A stretch of DNA of 64,000 bases from Lepas anatifera (lineage: Eukaryota; Arthropoda; Thecostraca; Lepadidae): positions 434,001 to 498,000 of the forward strand of contig JAOTON010000767.1 of assembly GCA_034440635.1 (NCBI GenBank), in the 5' to 3' direction. The notes beneath the pieces were generated by a model that was given only the letters and a program-made list of their open reading frames with translations, was not told the origin of the DNA and made no database searches. Below, in pieces: positions 45,202 to 55,695 of the stretch (position 1 is its first letter; every line of letters begins with the position of its first letter). The position numbers and the translations under genes are program-made.

Positions 45202-45820
45202 CAAGATAGCAAGAGAACACTGTTCTAAGCAAAAATTTGTAGATAAACATGGGTTAGGGCAGGTTCCGAATCGCCTAAGGATGTGTGATGTTTGTAAAGA
45301 TTATATTTCAGAAGCATACAAATGATTTCTATATTTTCCATAATAAAGACTTCTCCAGATGCAACAGTGCTTCTCGCGTTCAGTCTGCTTCCTTTTCGGC
45401 TAAACTACGTGGTAGGCAGTCAAATTCACATTCAAATGGGTGATGTCTTTCAACTTGTGAGAAAGGAAAATATAACAAAAATACATCCTCTCTCACAACA
45501 TTTTAAGGGCATGATTCTGCTGTAAACACATTTACAATTGGAGGAACAAAATTTAGCATTTCGAAATTGGCGTTATCTTTAGAATATATACATCCGTTTT
45601 ATACTGTAGCGATATAAAGAAAGGATTGCAAACGGCCCATAAAAAGGAGGAAGTTCCCTTCATCTTCCTTTCCATAGTGGGAAAACATTATTTACTGCTG
45701 ACAAACTACACTGAGATAAATTTTTAATATAATAAGTAAATGTCAGGACTGGCGGTGAAGAAGCCGAGAGTGTGACGAATGGGTAGATTGGCTATGTAAA
45801 ACCGACGATGAACCTACTTA
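45202..45820. other. AT-rich DNA, nothing recognised
   Basis: No element ends or supported frame. Confidence 0.4.
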
Positions 45821-46100
45821 CAGGGGCGTAGCCAAGGGGGGGCGGCAGGGACAGCCGCCCTTCCCTGAGGGGCCCGAAGGGCCCCCCTGAGGACACGACC
45901 CGCGAAGCTCGGCTCGCCCATACTATGCTCTGTGGCTAAATCTGGCATTTATACCAGACAGGGCCCTCTTAAGCCCTCTTCAGCGCTCTATTCTGTAACA
46001 AGCAGGGCCCTTCTTACCCATCAGGGCCCTTTTGGCGCTGTCGCAGGGGCCCTTCTTGGGGCGCCGCCCCTCCTTGAGCGAAATCCTGGCTACGCCCCTG
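45821..46100 (+). mobile_element. hAT-type MITE with exact 8-bp target duplication
   Basis: Termini CAGGGGCGTAGCCA and TGGCTACGCCCCTG are perfect inverted repeats. The flanks CCTACTTA at 45813-45820 and 46101-46108 are identical. The interior is made of GGGCCC-containing repeats (AGGGCCCTTCTTA, AGGGCCCTCTTAAG, AGGGCCCTTTTGG). Confidence 0.92.
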
Positions 46101-46454
46101 CCTACTTACCTGTATAGAAAAATATCGAACTCTTAAAAATTACAGAGTTTTGTGTGAAGTTTCATTCATATTTGAATTCCGACCATTGTTTTGTGTTTGT
46201 ATCCACCGGGTGTGTTCAAAATCCACTTACATTCAAATGCGCCTTTTCGCCACCAGCTAATAGTGGGAAAGGGGGTGGGAGTGGTAAGCGAATAGGAAAT
46301 GGCTCAGCGCTCCAGGATCTAGAAAGAGGACCTCATCTCTGACGCTTTTTTGTCAAAATGGATTAAATATACCTTCTACGATAGCAGCCTTGCTATTGTT
46401 GTACATGATAATGTAGTTGTTATAACATTTGTTTTACTTCCGGCCTCCCGACAG
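46101..46454. other. AT-rich DNA, nothing recognised
   Basis: A short stretch between the MITE and the exon-like block at 46455. Confidence 0.35.
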
Positions 46455-46644
46455 AGTTCCTGGCGCCTCGGCCCAACGGCCGTTCAGGCTCGCACGTCAA
46501 ATCGTCCTTCTCATCCGGAGTTCACACAATTAATAAAGCGTTTCCGGGGCTTTTCAAACTGGGTGGCGGGCAGACGGAAGCTGGGCGGATGGCAGGCGGC
46601 TGCAGGTCTCATAATGAGAACACGGCCGGCGACGGGATGCAGCA
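46455..46644 (+). other. Exon-like block, unassigned
   Basis: The sequence TTTTACTTCCGGCCTCCCGACAG is a plausible acceptor ending at 46454, and GCAGCA|GTGAGT gives a consensus donor at 46645. The 190-bp interior is GC-rich and open in two frames (phase 0: SSWRLGPTAVQARTS...; phase 1: FLAPRPNGRSGSHVKSS...). Only the phase 1 reading could directly follow exon 4. Neither peptide is recognised, so this may be a real distant exon, an exon of another transcript, or chance. Confidence 0.2.
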
Positions 46645-47059
46645 GTGAGTCGTGAGATCGTTACTGCAACGACCAACCCCACACCCAAGGACAGGGTAAC
46701 GCGGCACAGGTGAGCCCTGAAAACATTCTCACAAGTTAGGAGTGATTTTATGTGTTTTAGGAATGGTAATTCACGTTGGAGTATTATCTTGGCTTTTCTT
46801 CTTCCATGAGCTAGATTATTTTAGTCGTCACTAATCCATGCGACCGCTGACCAATGAAAGGAAGTCTGAAAGGTAGGCATGTGTAAGGATCGGTGGTTAA
46901 ATCAGTCAGTAAAATACTCAGATCCTGACTGACCAAATTATATTGCTAAGACCAAGCAATAAAAATACTAGACCGGGTCTCGTTTTAACTCCTTCCCTTT
47001 TTCTCTCTCTCTCGTATTTGATAGGGTCAAAGAATCCTTTCCTCCCACGCCTTACCAAA
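46645..47059. other. AT-rich DNA, nothing recognised
   Basis: No supported feature apart from a short CT run at 47000-47013. Confidence 0.35.
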
Positions 47060-47660
47060 ATTTCGATGGTTGACCACTGAACAACGTGTGGGCGTGTCCG
47101 AAAAAAACAGCCCAAGTCTTTCAAATTCAAACTGCGTCTGTGAGAACAAAAACAACGTCTCTCCGTCCGTCACTCCCACACTGAGCGACATCCCCATCGA
47201 GCGTCCCACGCAGGAAGTTGACTTCCCGTCGTTTCGAACGCTCGGGAATTCTCTCGGCGGCGCGCGCGCTAACTAAATTGTCGCTTCCGTTGCAAAGGCG
47301 ACGCCGGCAGCACCTCGCGGCGGCACAAACTTCGCGCCGCCTGCAAGGCGACAGCCGCGGCTCCGAGTGTGCGTTAATGGGGGTGGGTGGCCGGGGGCGG
47401 GCGATGGCGGTTGGTTCGGCGACCAGCACCGTTCCCGTGGGAATAACAATCCTGGATCTCTCATCCAACAGCCGCCCAACCGCCTGCCGGGCGGAAGCGG
47501 CGCACGGTGTAGCATGTTACCGACACGTTTGCGTCGCTGTTGTCAAGGTCGACTGACTTGTCGGCGGCGCTATGTATATCCGAAAATTGCATTGTGCAGG
47601 CCGCTCAGTGTGAGAGTAGGCTTTGGCTCTGACTCAATTGGGTACGAGATTATGTTTTTG
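47060..47660. promoter_or_regulatory. CpG island-like block, candidate alternative promoter or enhancer
   Basis: Very CpG-dense (CGGCGGCGCGCGCGC at about 47256-47270, CTCGCGGCGGC, TTCGCGCCGCC) in AT-rich surroundings and not shared with any repeat here. A TGACTCA at 47630 closes the block. Overlapping open frames on both strands (47127-47556) are expected in such DNA. An alternative first exon is possible but I find no convincing start-donor pair. Confidence 0.35.
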
Positions 47661-48240
47661 TCTTCACGTTGGTCCGCTGGATGTCGCACTTTTGTTGGGT
47701 TAGATAGTAATCAGCTTCCAGAGCCTAAAACATGTCTGAGTCGCTGCCAGGGTCACCCGAAGATTATTTTATATAACGGACTGTTTCACTTGTCCACGTC
47801 GACATGATAAAATAAAGATGACGTAAAGACATAAAATCAATACCTATGCACTCCACATCACGCAGCACCAAACACACACCATCCCAACCATGCCAGATTG
47901 ATAAATTCCTAGACTGGTCTTAATGCACACCGCTAAGCCATTTTAGTCTCACCCCCATAACACGCCGCGCCACTCCGTGCGTATCAAGGGTCCAATGCGC
48001 GCCGCAGTTAGTTTAAGGCCCCTGCAAAGCTCACATATTCGCTTTATCCGAAGAGAAACTAATTTGATCGATAAATACCTACTTTTGGTTTCGGAAGCTT
48101 ATCGTTCGGTCTAGCTCAATAAAGCCGCTAGCATAGGTGGCCGACAAACAAACCCAAGGAGTTTCTATGACAATTGCGTCTTTCGCTTTTGAGTCTCACA
48201 ATTGAGCCGTTGAATCACAATTGCCTCTGAATCCTTCGTT
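47661..48240. other. AT-rich DNA, nothing recognised
   Basis: No supported feature. Confidence 0.35.
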
Positions 48241-48408
48241 CAGTGGTGCACCCAGGACTTGATTTGGGGGAGGGAGCAGGCGGCTCCAGTTCTCCCCGTC
48301 ATCGCCTCGAAACAGCCTCCTGCTATGCATTTACTATAGGCACTGACACATTTCGGGGGCAGGGCCTTCAGCCCCTAGCCCCTCCCCCCACTGGTGTGTC
48401 CACCACTG
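48241..48408 (+). mobile_element. hAT-type MITE (CAGTG family A)
   Basis: Termini CAGTGGTGCACCCAG and TGTGTCCACCACTG. The flanks CCTTCGTT and CCCTCATT agree at six of eight positions, the two differences being transitions, consistent with an aged 8-bp duplication. The interior is shared with 12013-12171. Confidence 0.75.
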
Positions 48409-49496
48409 CCCTCATTTATATTGAGTCACTTACAGGAAGTGTCATACTTATAAGATTTGATAAACAAGCATTCACAGTGTTGTTGTATTGGCGCCTGCTG
48501 CGTACAGGTCATCGGTCACTCCAACACTCTAGGGTGAATGAAACTACTCTTCATCAGGACTATTGCTCGTTTACTGTCCTACAGTCTGGCATTAGCTGTG
48601 GTTGTTCTCCCCTTACCAGGATCCAGGCGGTCAAGAAAGCTCGGTCTCCTCGATTAATTTCCGTTATAATTATTTTCAGGGACATAACTTGATTCTCATC
48701 GCTTCGTAATTTCTTTAACTAGCGTTTTATTTTTATCTCGCGTGTTGCTCTATTTGCTCTCGTTTTAGTTCCTCTTTTGTATGTTCTACATATGTACATA
48801 CATACCTATAGCTCCGTGATGATGAACTTTATTTGTACTAAATTTGGGCCTTCCGTCAGGACCGTGACCGGCACGTGTAGAATATGTCATGATGTTGAGC
48901 CTTCCAGACTTAAGAAGAGGGGAATAAGGACTGAGTAATAAGCAGTCTGAGTGGGCCAATACACTCCCTTTGGATGGGATACCGAGAGGAAAAAACTCAC
49001 GCCCTCGCAGGGTGTTTTTTATTAAGAACATACATACATAACCCTGCGATATCCATTCTAACTTGTCACCCAGAAAAAAGCACTTATTCTCAAGTACCCG
49101 CTGACGCCTTACTTTTTACCAATTAAAATAATTGTTAGAATAATTATGACTGATCCCACCTAACTGTTATACTCGAGTGTCCAGTTCTATATCAAGCTCG
49201 TGGCCTCGCAAAAGAGTTGACAACAGTATTGAATTTTCTTTATGCAAGCTTTGAATGTGTGTCAAGCGATTTGGGTGGCACGAATGGCGCCCACGCACTT
49301 CCGATTTGAATTTGCTGTTGAAATGAGAGCTCGTCCAAGTGGTGTAAAGTTGAGTGCTAAGGTAAAAATGTTCGAGAGTGGGCGGACGACACTCCATTTT
49401 AGCAATGAGCAGACGGCAAAAGTTTGGCCGACTTGAGCGATTCCACTCGCAAAACTTACACTGTTGGCTACTTACGTGCGGAGAAGCAATAGTCCC
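48409..49496. other. No gene recognised
   Basis: A TGAGTCA lies at 48422-48428. The minus-strand frame 49167-49583 has no known motif. Short TACATA repeats near 48787 and 49030. Confidence 0.35.
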
Positions 49497-49768
49497 ATAG
49501 GCGGATTCCTGATCAGAGAAAAGGGAGGTGGGGGGGGGGAGTAGTATAAGCATGAAGCGGCGTTTGTACCGGAGGCGGACCACTTCTCGCAGCGTGACCT
49601 ACCAGGGAAGGACGTGGAAAGCAGCTTCAGCACTGTGCTGAGGTTCAGTGCGAACAATGCTGCAGTGGCCTTTTCTGAATCCAGCGGGTCCTCGATGGGT
49701 TAGCACTTGCGCCTCTGCTGGATACGGGGGAGGGGCTACCCGCTTGGTCCCCTGGATCCGCTCATGAT
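49497..49768 (+). mobile_element. Family C-type MITE, diverged
   Basis: Left end CATAGGCGGATTCCTG, right end CCCCTGGATCCGCTCATG. The interior has G runs but few of the GGCGCC blocks, so it may be a sister family with similar ends. Confidence 0.5.
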
Positions 49769-50235
49769 AGCCTCCCACTTGCTTCCACTGACTGCTACAC
49801 TGCTGCACTGCTACACTGATAGACTCCCGTACTTCCGGTCACTTTGATGTGCAATGCGGACATTCGGGGAAGCAAAGAACTTGGGTAAACTTTTTCAGGA
49901 ATTATTGTGCGTTGATTCTGAAGGGTAGCATGGGAGTTGAATTTGGATGACACTTCTGAGCAGGGAGCTATAATACTGGTCAACAAAATTTAACTTTTGT
50001 CGTGGATCCAATATAAAATAGTCCGTTTCTAGGGTACCTAATTTGTGACGCTGAACACGAATCTGGCAGCAGAAATGTCGTATCAGATCGGAATTTTGAG
50101 ATCCAGTATGTCTGTGTGTCGTCTTTGTGCAAGCCTTCTTGGCATCAGTGACACTGACAGTGCAAAACACAAGAGGTCTAGGAAAATGAACGTTTGCGTG
50201 TTTGTGGAGGCTAGGGTATTCTACCTTAAACCCGA
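49769..50235. other. AT-rich DNA, nothing recognised
   Basis: Contains a short CACTGCTACACTGC tandem at 49794-49818. Confidence 0.35.
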
Positions 50236-50681
50236 TTTTCATAGACCTAGGTCAATATATTCAAGGTAAAACGAGGCCATATAGGTCAAATTCTGTATGT
50301 GCAGGGTAGCCATTGGGAACTGGCATGATTATGCGATGAGAAGCCGGATATGGAGAGAAAGTGGCCTAAAGTAACAGAGGAAAGGTCTGAGGTAATGTTC
50401 TCTGAAACTTTTAGGCCAAGGTCGTTCAAGGCCATTCACCTTTGACGTCAAAATATTACATTTTGCCCATAACGTGTACTGCAACTAGCACTATGGCAAC
50501 GGTCGGGCGGAAAATAAGTTTTGACCTTGACCCATGACCTTTGTCTTGAACCTGCAGCTTTGAGCTCAAGATTGAGTGTCCTAGCGTATGACGTCATAGC
50601 ATGATATACGTCATATTAGGCGGCATCATCCGACCAAAGGCACTAGGGTCAATGACCTTGAAATGGTGGTATGACCTTGAC
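50236..50681 (+). mobile_element. AGGTCA-rich repeat of unknown class
   Basis: AGGTCA at about 50251 and 50284; TGACCT at 50522 and 50535 with TGACCC between them (TGACCT-TGACCC-A-TGACCT, i.e. spacers 0 and 1); TGACCT near 50655 and 50672. Two TGACGTCA/TACGTCA words lie at about 50589-50610. No termini found. The word density is well above chance, but the spacing differs from the DR4 of family 1. Confidence 0.5.
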
Positions 50682-50895
50682 CAGGGGCGGACGCAGACCC
50701 GAGTTTTGGGGGGGCCAAACCCATGTCTGCCTCTCCTCCTGGGGAGGGGGGTGGGAGCGAATATTTTTTTGCTCTACAGACCTAGTGTAAACACCTTTTT
50801 TCAGTGCTTGACAGACCTAGTATAAGCTACTTTTCCAAGTGCACGATCGCTCTCCGGGGGGGGTTGAAGCGAATATTTTTTTGCTCTACTTTGAG
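50682..50895 (+). mobile_element. Left end of a CAGGGGCGGACGCAG MITE with internal duplication
   Basis: The sequence opens with CAGGGGCGGACGCAGACCCG, a hAT MITE-like end. The phrase AGCGAATATTTTTTTGCTCTAC appears twice (about 50757 and 50869). No matching right end was found. Confidence 0.5.
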
Positions 50896-51213
50896 CAAAA
50901 TTCTCTATTTGAGCAAAATTCACTCTCTGCTCCCAGCCAAAATTGGAGCTCTCCTCAGTTTCTTTACTTCATTCCAGGTAATTTCCTGTTAATGTTACTC
51001 GTTAACACGTCAGGCATTATTCGACATTTTTGCAGACGAACGGTTCTACGCAAAGTTAATGATGGGTTTGGCTTGACAGGCTAAATTTTGCACCGTTCTA
51101 ACAGCTCCATGTGTAAATGCACACCTCCAAATCTGAATGTACCACTCCCTACCTCATATTTGGCGCGTACATGTCAGTGAATAGCTCGTTGAGTTTATGC
51201 AGATGCATCCGCT
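50896..51213. other. AT-rich DNA, nothing recognised
   Basis: GAGCAAAATTCTCT/GAGCAAAATTCACT short direct repeat at its start. Otherwise nothing supported. Confidence 0.35.
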
Positions 51214-52051
51214 TGAGGTGCAGCACCGCGGTTGAGGGCTCTACCTCTCACCCCATAATTTTCCCATCCTTCCCAAAAAATTTTTACCCCGGGTCACCCA
51301 AGGTCAGGTCACCAGGCGAGGTCAACCAAGGTCACCTCACTTCAAATTTTGAGCTCTATAAGACCTACATTTCGAAGTCGATCGATTTGAAACTTCCTAC
51401 ACTTCATGACCCCTCCAGGGTCTACAAGGTGTATATCCGGGATTTTTAGATTTTTCGATCTGAGGTCAGGTCACGAGGTGACCTTTCCCATTGAAAAAGG
51501 ATGGGGAAAAGCTGTCTTATGATCTAAAAGTCACAAAAACGATTGAAAATTTTCGGCTTACTCAGAAAAAACGTTCTTGGATACCCTTTCACGGATCCCA
51601 GGGGCCATATTTTCCCTTTGACCTCTCCAAGGTCATCCAAGGTCACCAGGGGTCAAAAACAGTATTTTGACAATAACTTTTTCCCTAATTAAGCTAGAGC
51701 ACTGAATCAAACACCATCGTGTATGTCTCGTCACTGGCTTTGATTTGATATACGGCAAGGTTTCTTCCTGACCTTTGGTGACCTCAGGTCATTTTAGGTC
51801 GTTATGCCCAGTTTACTTAAGCATTGCATATTTGAATGAAAATAGCCGATCTTGACCTAACTTCACCTCTGGAGGTCAAAACCATTGATCTGAGCGCTTA
51901 AACATGTGAAGTAATTGCTTATTGAATTCACGCGAGCTCTCTAATGCACTTTGCAGATTTGCACTAGCCCCCATATTTTAGGAGTTAGAGGGGGGCCATC
52001 GATGGCCCCCGGTGGGGCGAAGGTGGCGCTGGACCCCCGGTGGGGCGCGGG
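51214..52051 (-). mobile_element. TTAA family 1 transposon, older and truncated copy
   Basis: The reverse complement of copies A and B, with one TTAA at 52052-52055 and the CCATCGATGG palindrome near 51988-52008. The other terminus (about 80 bp) is missing, and about 130 bp are deleted at the site corresponding to 15300-15430. Substitutions are many, yet half-sites remain in register: AGGTCA at 51301, 51306, 51319 and 51329, and AGGTCA at 51630 and 51640 with GGGTCA at 51650. This dates family 1 activity over a long period. Confidence 0.9.
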
Positions 52052-52055
52052 TTAA

Positions 52056-52384
52056 TAAAGACACAGATTTGTATCAGTCAAGCCGAGACCAACCACTGCT
52101 TAGGGCTGCACCTAGCTCAACGGCTTATCAAACGAACATTCTCTATCATTTTGCAATAGTTCAAAGCCACTTTATAACCAAAAATATGGTAATAAATAAA
52201 GAATGGCTTCTTATAGCATTAAGTGACCTGTTTCATTTCCGTTTTTAGGGTGGTTTCAGAAATGCATGAAAGGACAGTGACCGGCCATGCTCTGGGAAGG
52301 CACGTTTGGCTAGACCACTTCTCAGATCTATCCTCTTTTGAGAAATCGAACTGTAGAAATGTGTTTATGTATATCATTTATTGA
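52056..52384. other. AT-rich DNA, nothing recognised
   Basis: Short interval between the family 1 copy and the SINE. No supported feature. Confidence 0.35.
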
Positions 52385-52574
52385 ATTAGGGTCACTTCCA
52401 GCTGGCACGCAGTGCCCAATTACAGTGATTATAGGTGTCTGCGTTTAAGGAGCCGTTTCACCCGGCCAGATGGGGCACAGAAAGCGGTCTCCCGCCACGG
52501 AGATTGACCCCACGCTAATCAATACTCTTCCATCCGCATACAGGCAATGAAGCCACAAGGCTACCCGAACCCGA
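52385..52574 (-). mobile_element. tRNA-derived SINE, copy 2 (older)
   Basis: Same order of blocks as 33263-33454: TTAGGGTCACTTCCAG, GGCACGCAGTGCCCAATTACAG, GTTTAAGGAGCC, CCCGGCCAGAT, GGTCTCCCGCCACGGAGATTG, GAAGCCACAAGGCTACC. Box B has decayed relative to copy 1. Confidence 0.75.
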
Positions 52575-52681
52575 GTATAGTGCAGGTGCAGTTTACATAC
52601 AATTCGTGAAATAGAAGTGTGGTGCATAAGTCAATGCTCTGTGAAAGCTGTTTACGTCATTCCTGTCAGGGTCCTGGCTAA

Positions 52682-53395
52682 CCCTTTTTCTGTCAGAGAG
52701 AGGGGGTAGATTCGACCCCCTCCCCCTCCCGCCTAAGGTCTCCAAATCTACCCGTCCGATTAAAAGAGGTCCAAAGTGGGATGGATTTATCGCATGTTGA
52801 ACTCTATTTTCAAGACGAAGAAGATGTCAAAATCCTGAAAATGGTACACAGGGGCGTACAAAGCATATATTTTCTTGGCCGGTTCTCAGATCCCCATAAC
52901 CCTGGATCCTGCAGTTTGAATTTCACAGAGCTAGTACGGTTTAACGGAAAATTGATGCACATTTGTCATATATTTCAGTTATGTAAGGTTTGCTCCTCCC
53001 GGATGTCCTGTAAGAAGTGTATTCACTCTGCAAGAGCATAATCCAGTTATATATAAAATTCACATATTGAATAGCTGGAACATTTGACTCTGTCACAAAA
53101 TTATATGGAAGTCTAAGTGAACCACCACCTGACATCTTATTCATAACATTCAAACATACTAACTGCTCTCAATATTGTTATGGACCGCTTTGTTGTACAA
53201 AGAACCGTAATGGTACGACAAAAAATACTCGGTTTGTGAATAGATTCTCTTTAAATACCGAGCGATGGCTACGCACCTGGTAGATATATTATTTCAAAAC
53301 TTTTAGAGAATCTGAAAAAATAGTTTTAGGAGAATTAATGAAGAGCTTCAAGTCCTACCGTGAGCTAATCTCTTGGAAAAACATGGGGAATCGAC
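52682..53395 (+). mobile_element. Diverged, truncated relative of TTAA family 2
   Basis: The left part, CCCTTTTTCTGTCAG with a GGGGGTAGATTCGACCCCC hairpin, and the right part, TACTCGGTTTGTGAATAGA ... AGTTTTAGGA, align with 20820 onwards and 21840-21960. The left flank is CTAA, not TTAA, and the right terminus is missing. Confidence 0.6.
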
Positions 53396-53760
53396 CCTTC
53401 CTAACATGAATTGAATGAATGAATTAAAATACAAACCTGACCTGAAACCTGAATTATATATAAATATTACATTATATGAACTATTACTGCGTGTATCTGT
53501 GTTGTTATGATATTCTGAAAACAGAAATACGGTCATATTCCGTCTTTAATTTCTGACTAACTGTTCCTGACGGTAGCACCTCGACGTCTTCACATACAAA
53601 GGCGTCTACATCATCTAACCTCTCCACTCAAACCTTCTAGCCTCATGTCCGCTCTACGTCCGACCAGTGATTTAAATAAAAATACCTACATGAAGGAGGA
53701 TACCAGAACATCGTTCAAACCTTTAGAGTTAGTAATCGGTATTTATTCTGTTATCCTACG
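53396..53760. other. AT-rich DNA, nothing recognised
   Basis: No feature supported apart from the target octamer ATCCTACG at 53753-53760. Confidence 0.4.
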
Positions 53761-54951
53761 CAGTGGCAGATCCAGGGGAGGGGCAAATAAGGTATTTGCT
53801 CCCCCCCAACGGAAAAGCTTGGGGCAAAACTATGTTTTTGCCCCCCCTCCACCAAAAGCTGTTGAGCTCCTTTTTGCCCCGACTCTCCTAACTCCCCGAC
53901 TTTAGTTTATAAGGAAGGTTTTGGTGCTTCAACTCTCGACTTCAAACAGAATCAGTCAACTGTGGTGTAAACATTGGACCTTATATAGCAAAGCAAACAT
54001 TATTTTGCCACACGTTTGACCCGGTGACGTTTTTTTAGTTTTGGACTCTTGGGCTTACCCTCGAAACCATCATCATGGTTTTATTAGGCGTTCTGTGTGC
54101 ACCTTTGCCCGCCTCTAAGGAGTGTGTGGGGATTTTGAATTTTGTGTGAGGCAAGCTACGTTAGTCTGTTAAAGCAATGGGAGTTATTTAAGTAATGGGT
54201 TGCAGATGTTTTAGCTTGCAAATGGACGGTGTGGAATGGCGTAGCCATGCCAGAGGTCTTTTAATAAGTTTAGACCCGGGTGAGGTTTTTCTGTGGTTGA
54301 AGACCTTAATTTAGAATTTGAAATTTGAATTTGGAATTTGAATTTAGAATTTTGTGTGTCAGTATTGATGTCCGCTTGTATACGTTACTCGAAACCTCTG
54401 TTAACTCAATAATTTCGTATTTTAGAAAGTGCGCTAAACACCTGGCCAGGGTGCCGCAATTACCCTGCAACCCGGAGGTGAGTTGCGCTCCCTCTCCGGC
54501 TGGGCAGCCGCCGCGAGGAAAGAAGTGTGGAGGATGTTGATTGTTAGGAGTATGGTGTGGTTGTATAGACCCGTGAAATATCACTGGTGAAACCATAAGC
54601 ATCGCCATAGAAATTGGGTGGCATCAGGTCAAACTTCAACCTGATGCTGACAAAAAATTCCCACGATAGGACCAAAAACTGTTCAAATTTGGGCTCCTCG
54701 TTGCCTTCAGCAGCGGCTGTTTGTGACAATGTTAAGTTGTATCCCATTTTGACTGAGATCAGGAAATTTTTGCCCAAAAAGTGGGAGGCCAGGCCCCCTG
54801 CCCCCCTTTCCGACGCCTATGCTCAAAACCTACCGTCTAGTTAAATTGTGGCATACTCGCACCGCGTAAGGTTTGATTTTATTTTATTCTTTCTTTTTTT
54901 TGCTTATTGTATTTTGCTTGCCTCCAAACTTACCAGCTAAATCCGCCACTG
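53761..54951 (+). mobile_element. hAT-type element, ~1.19 kb, with exact 8-bp target duplication
   Basis: Termini CAGTGGCAGATCCAG and TAAATCCGCCACTG. ATCCTACG is duplicated exactly at 53753-53760 and 54952-54959. The left end holds an internal TTTTTGCCCC repeat. A GAATTTGGAATTTGAA-type tract lies at 54310-54350. No transposase frame is seen; CCCCTTTCCGACGCCTATG near 54806 suggests another MITE end nested inside. Confidence 0.88.
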
Positions 54952-55551
54952 ATCCTACGCGATGGGTCAAAAATTTCCACAACAGGTTAGGTAGAAGGCG
55001 AATTCACTGATGGCTAAAGAAACAAGCTTTATAGGGCTGACACGCACATTTCATATAGATCAGTCTTGTAGTTGGTGTTTTCAAACAGGTTGCCTTTTAG
55101 ATACCTTTTAGCTTAACAGCTGTTTGAAGGATTAGGCCTTTAGTTCACTAAATTTTATGTTTCAGCCTTTTCATCACTATCCTTTCATCTTGCCTCACAG
55201 ACGGGGAAAGCTGCCGAGTCTGCTACCGCAAGAAAACCAGCTATAAATGCAACATTGACAAGCCATTTTGAGAAAAACACCTGAGCCTGGCAGATGTGCT
55301 GCTTCCGTGTGAATGATGTCGCATCACGGGCTCGAATAGTCGAAAAGTCATTCTTCATTCTCCCTTGAAGAGAGAAATTATTCCGGGGAAGCTATCAATA
55401 AGATGGCTAGGATAACTCCCATGTTCAATGAAAAATGAAGGGGCTTAAGCAATCTGTGTATCTATCACTACAACCCTATCAGAGTGTCCGACGTTTTACT
55501 TCCAATGCAAGCGTGGCAGTGAAAACCTATAATTTGTCCTTCTTGCTCGGG
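54952..55551. other. AT-rich DNA, nothing recognised
   Basis: No supported feature. Confidence 0.4.
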
Positions 55552-55559
55552 GGCAGGGC

Positions 55560-55687
55560 CACTAGCGAGTCCAGAGGGGGGGCAAGGGTTCAGGATGAAT
55601 TTTGGCCGATTTTCTTCAAAAACACTATGTTTTACGATTTTTCCCGAGTTTCCCCGCCCCAAAACAGCACTCCTGCGTACGCTAGTG
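55560..55687 (+). mobile_element. Small MITE (128 bp) with exact 8-bp target duplication
   Basis: Termini CACTAGCGAGTCCAG and CTCCTGCGTACGCTAGTG are inverted. The flanks GGCAGGGC at 55552-55559 and 55688-55695 are identical. The duplication size points to hAT or another 8-bp-target superfamily (P elements also duplicate 8 bp); the CACTAG terminus is not the usual CAG start, so assignment is tentative. Confidence 0.85.
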
Positions 55688-55695
55688 GGCAGGGC

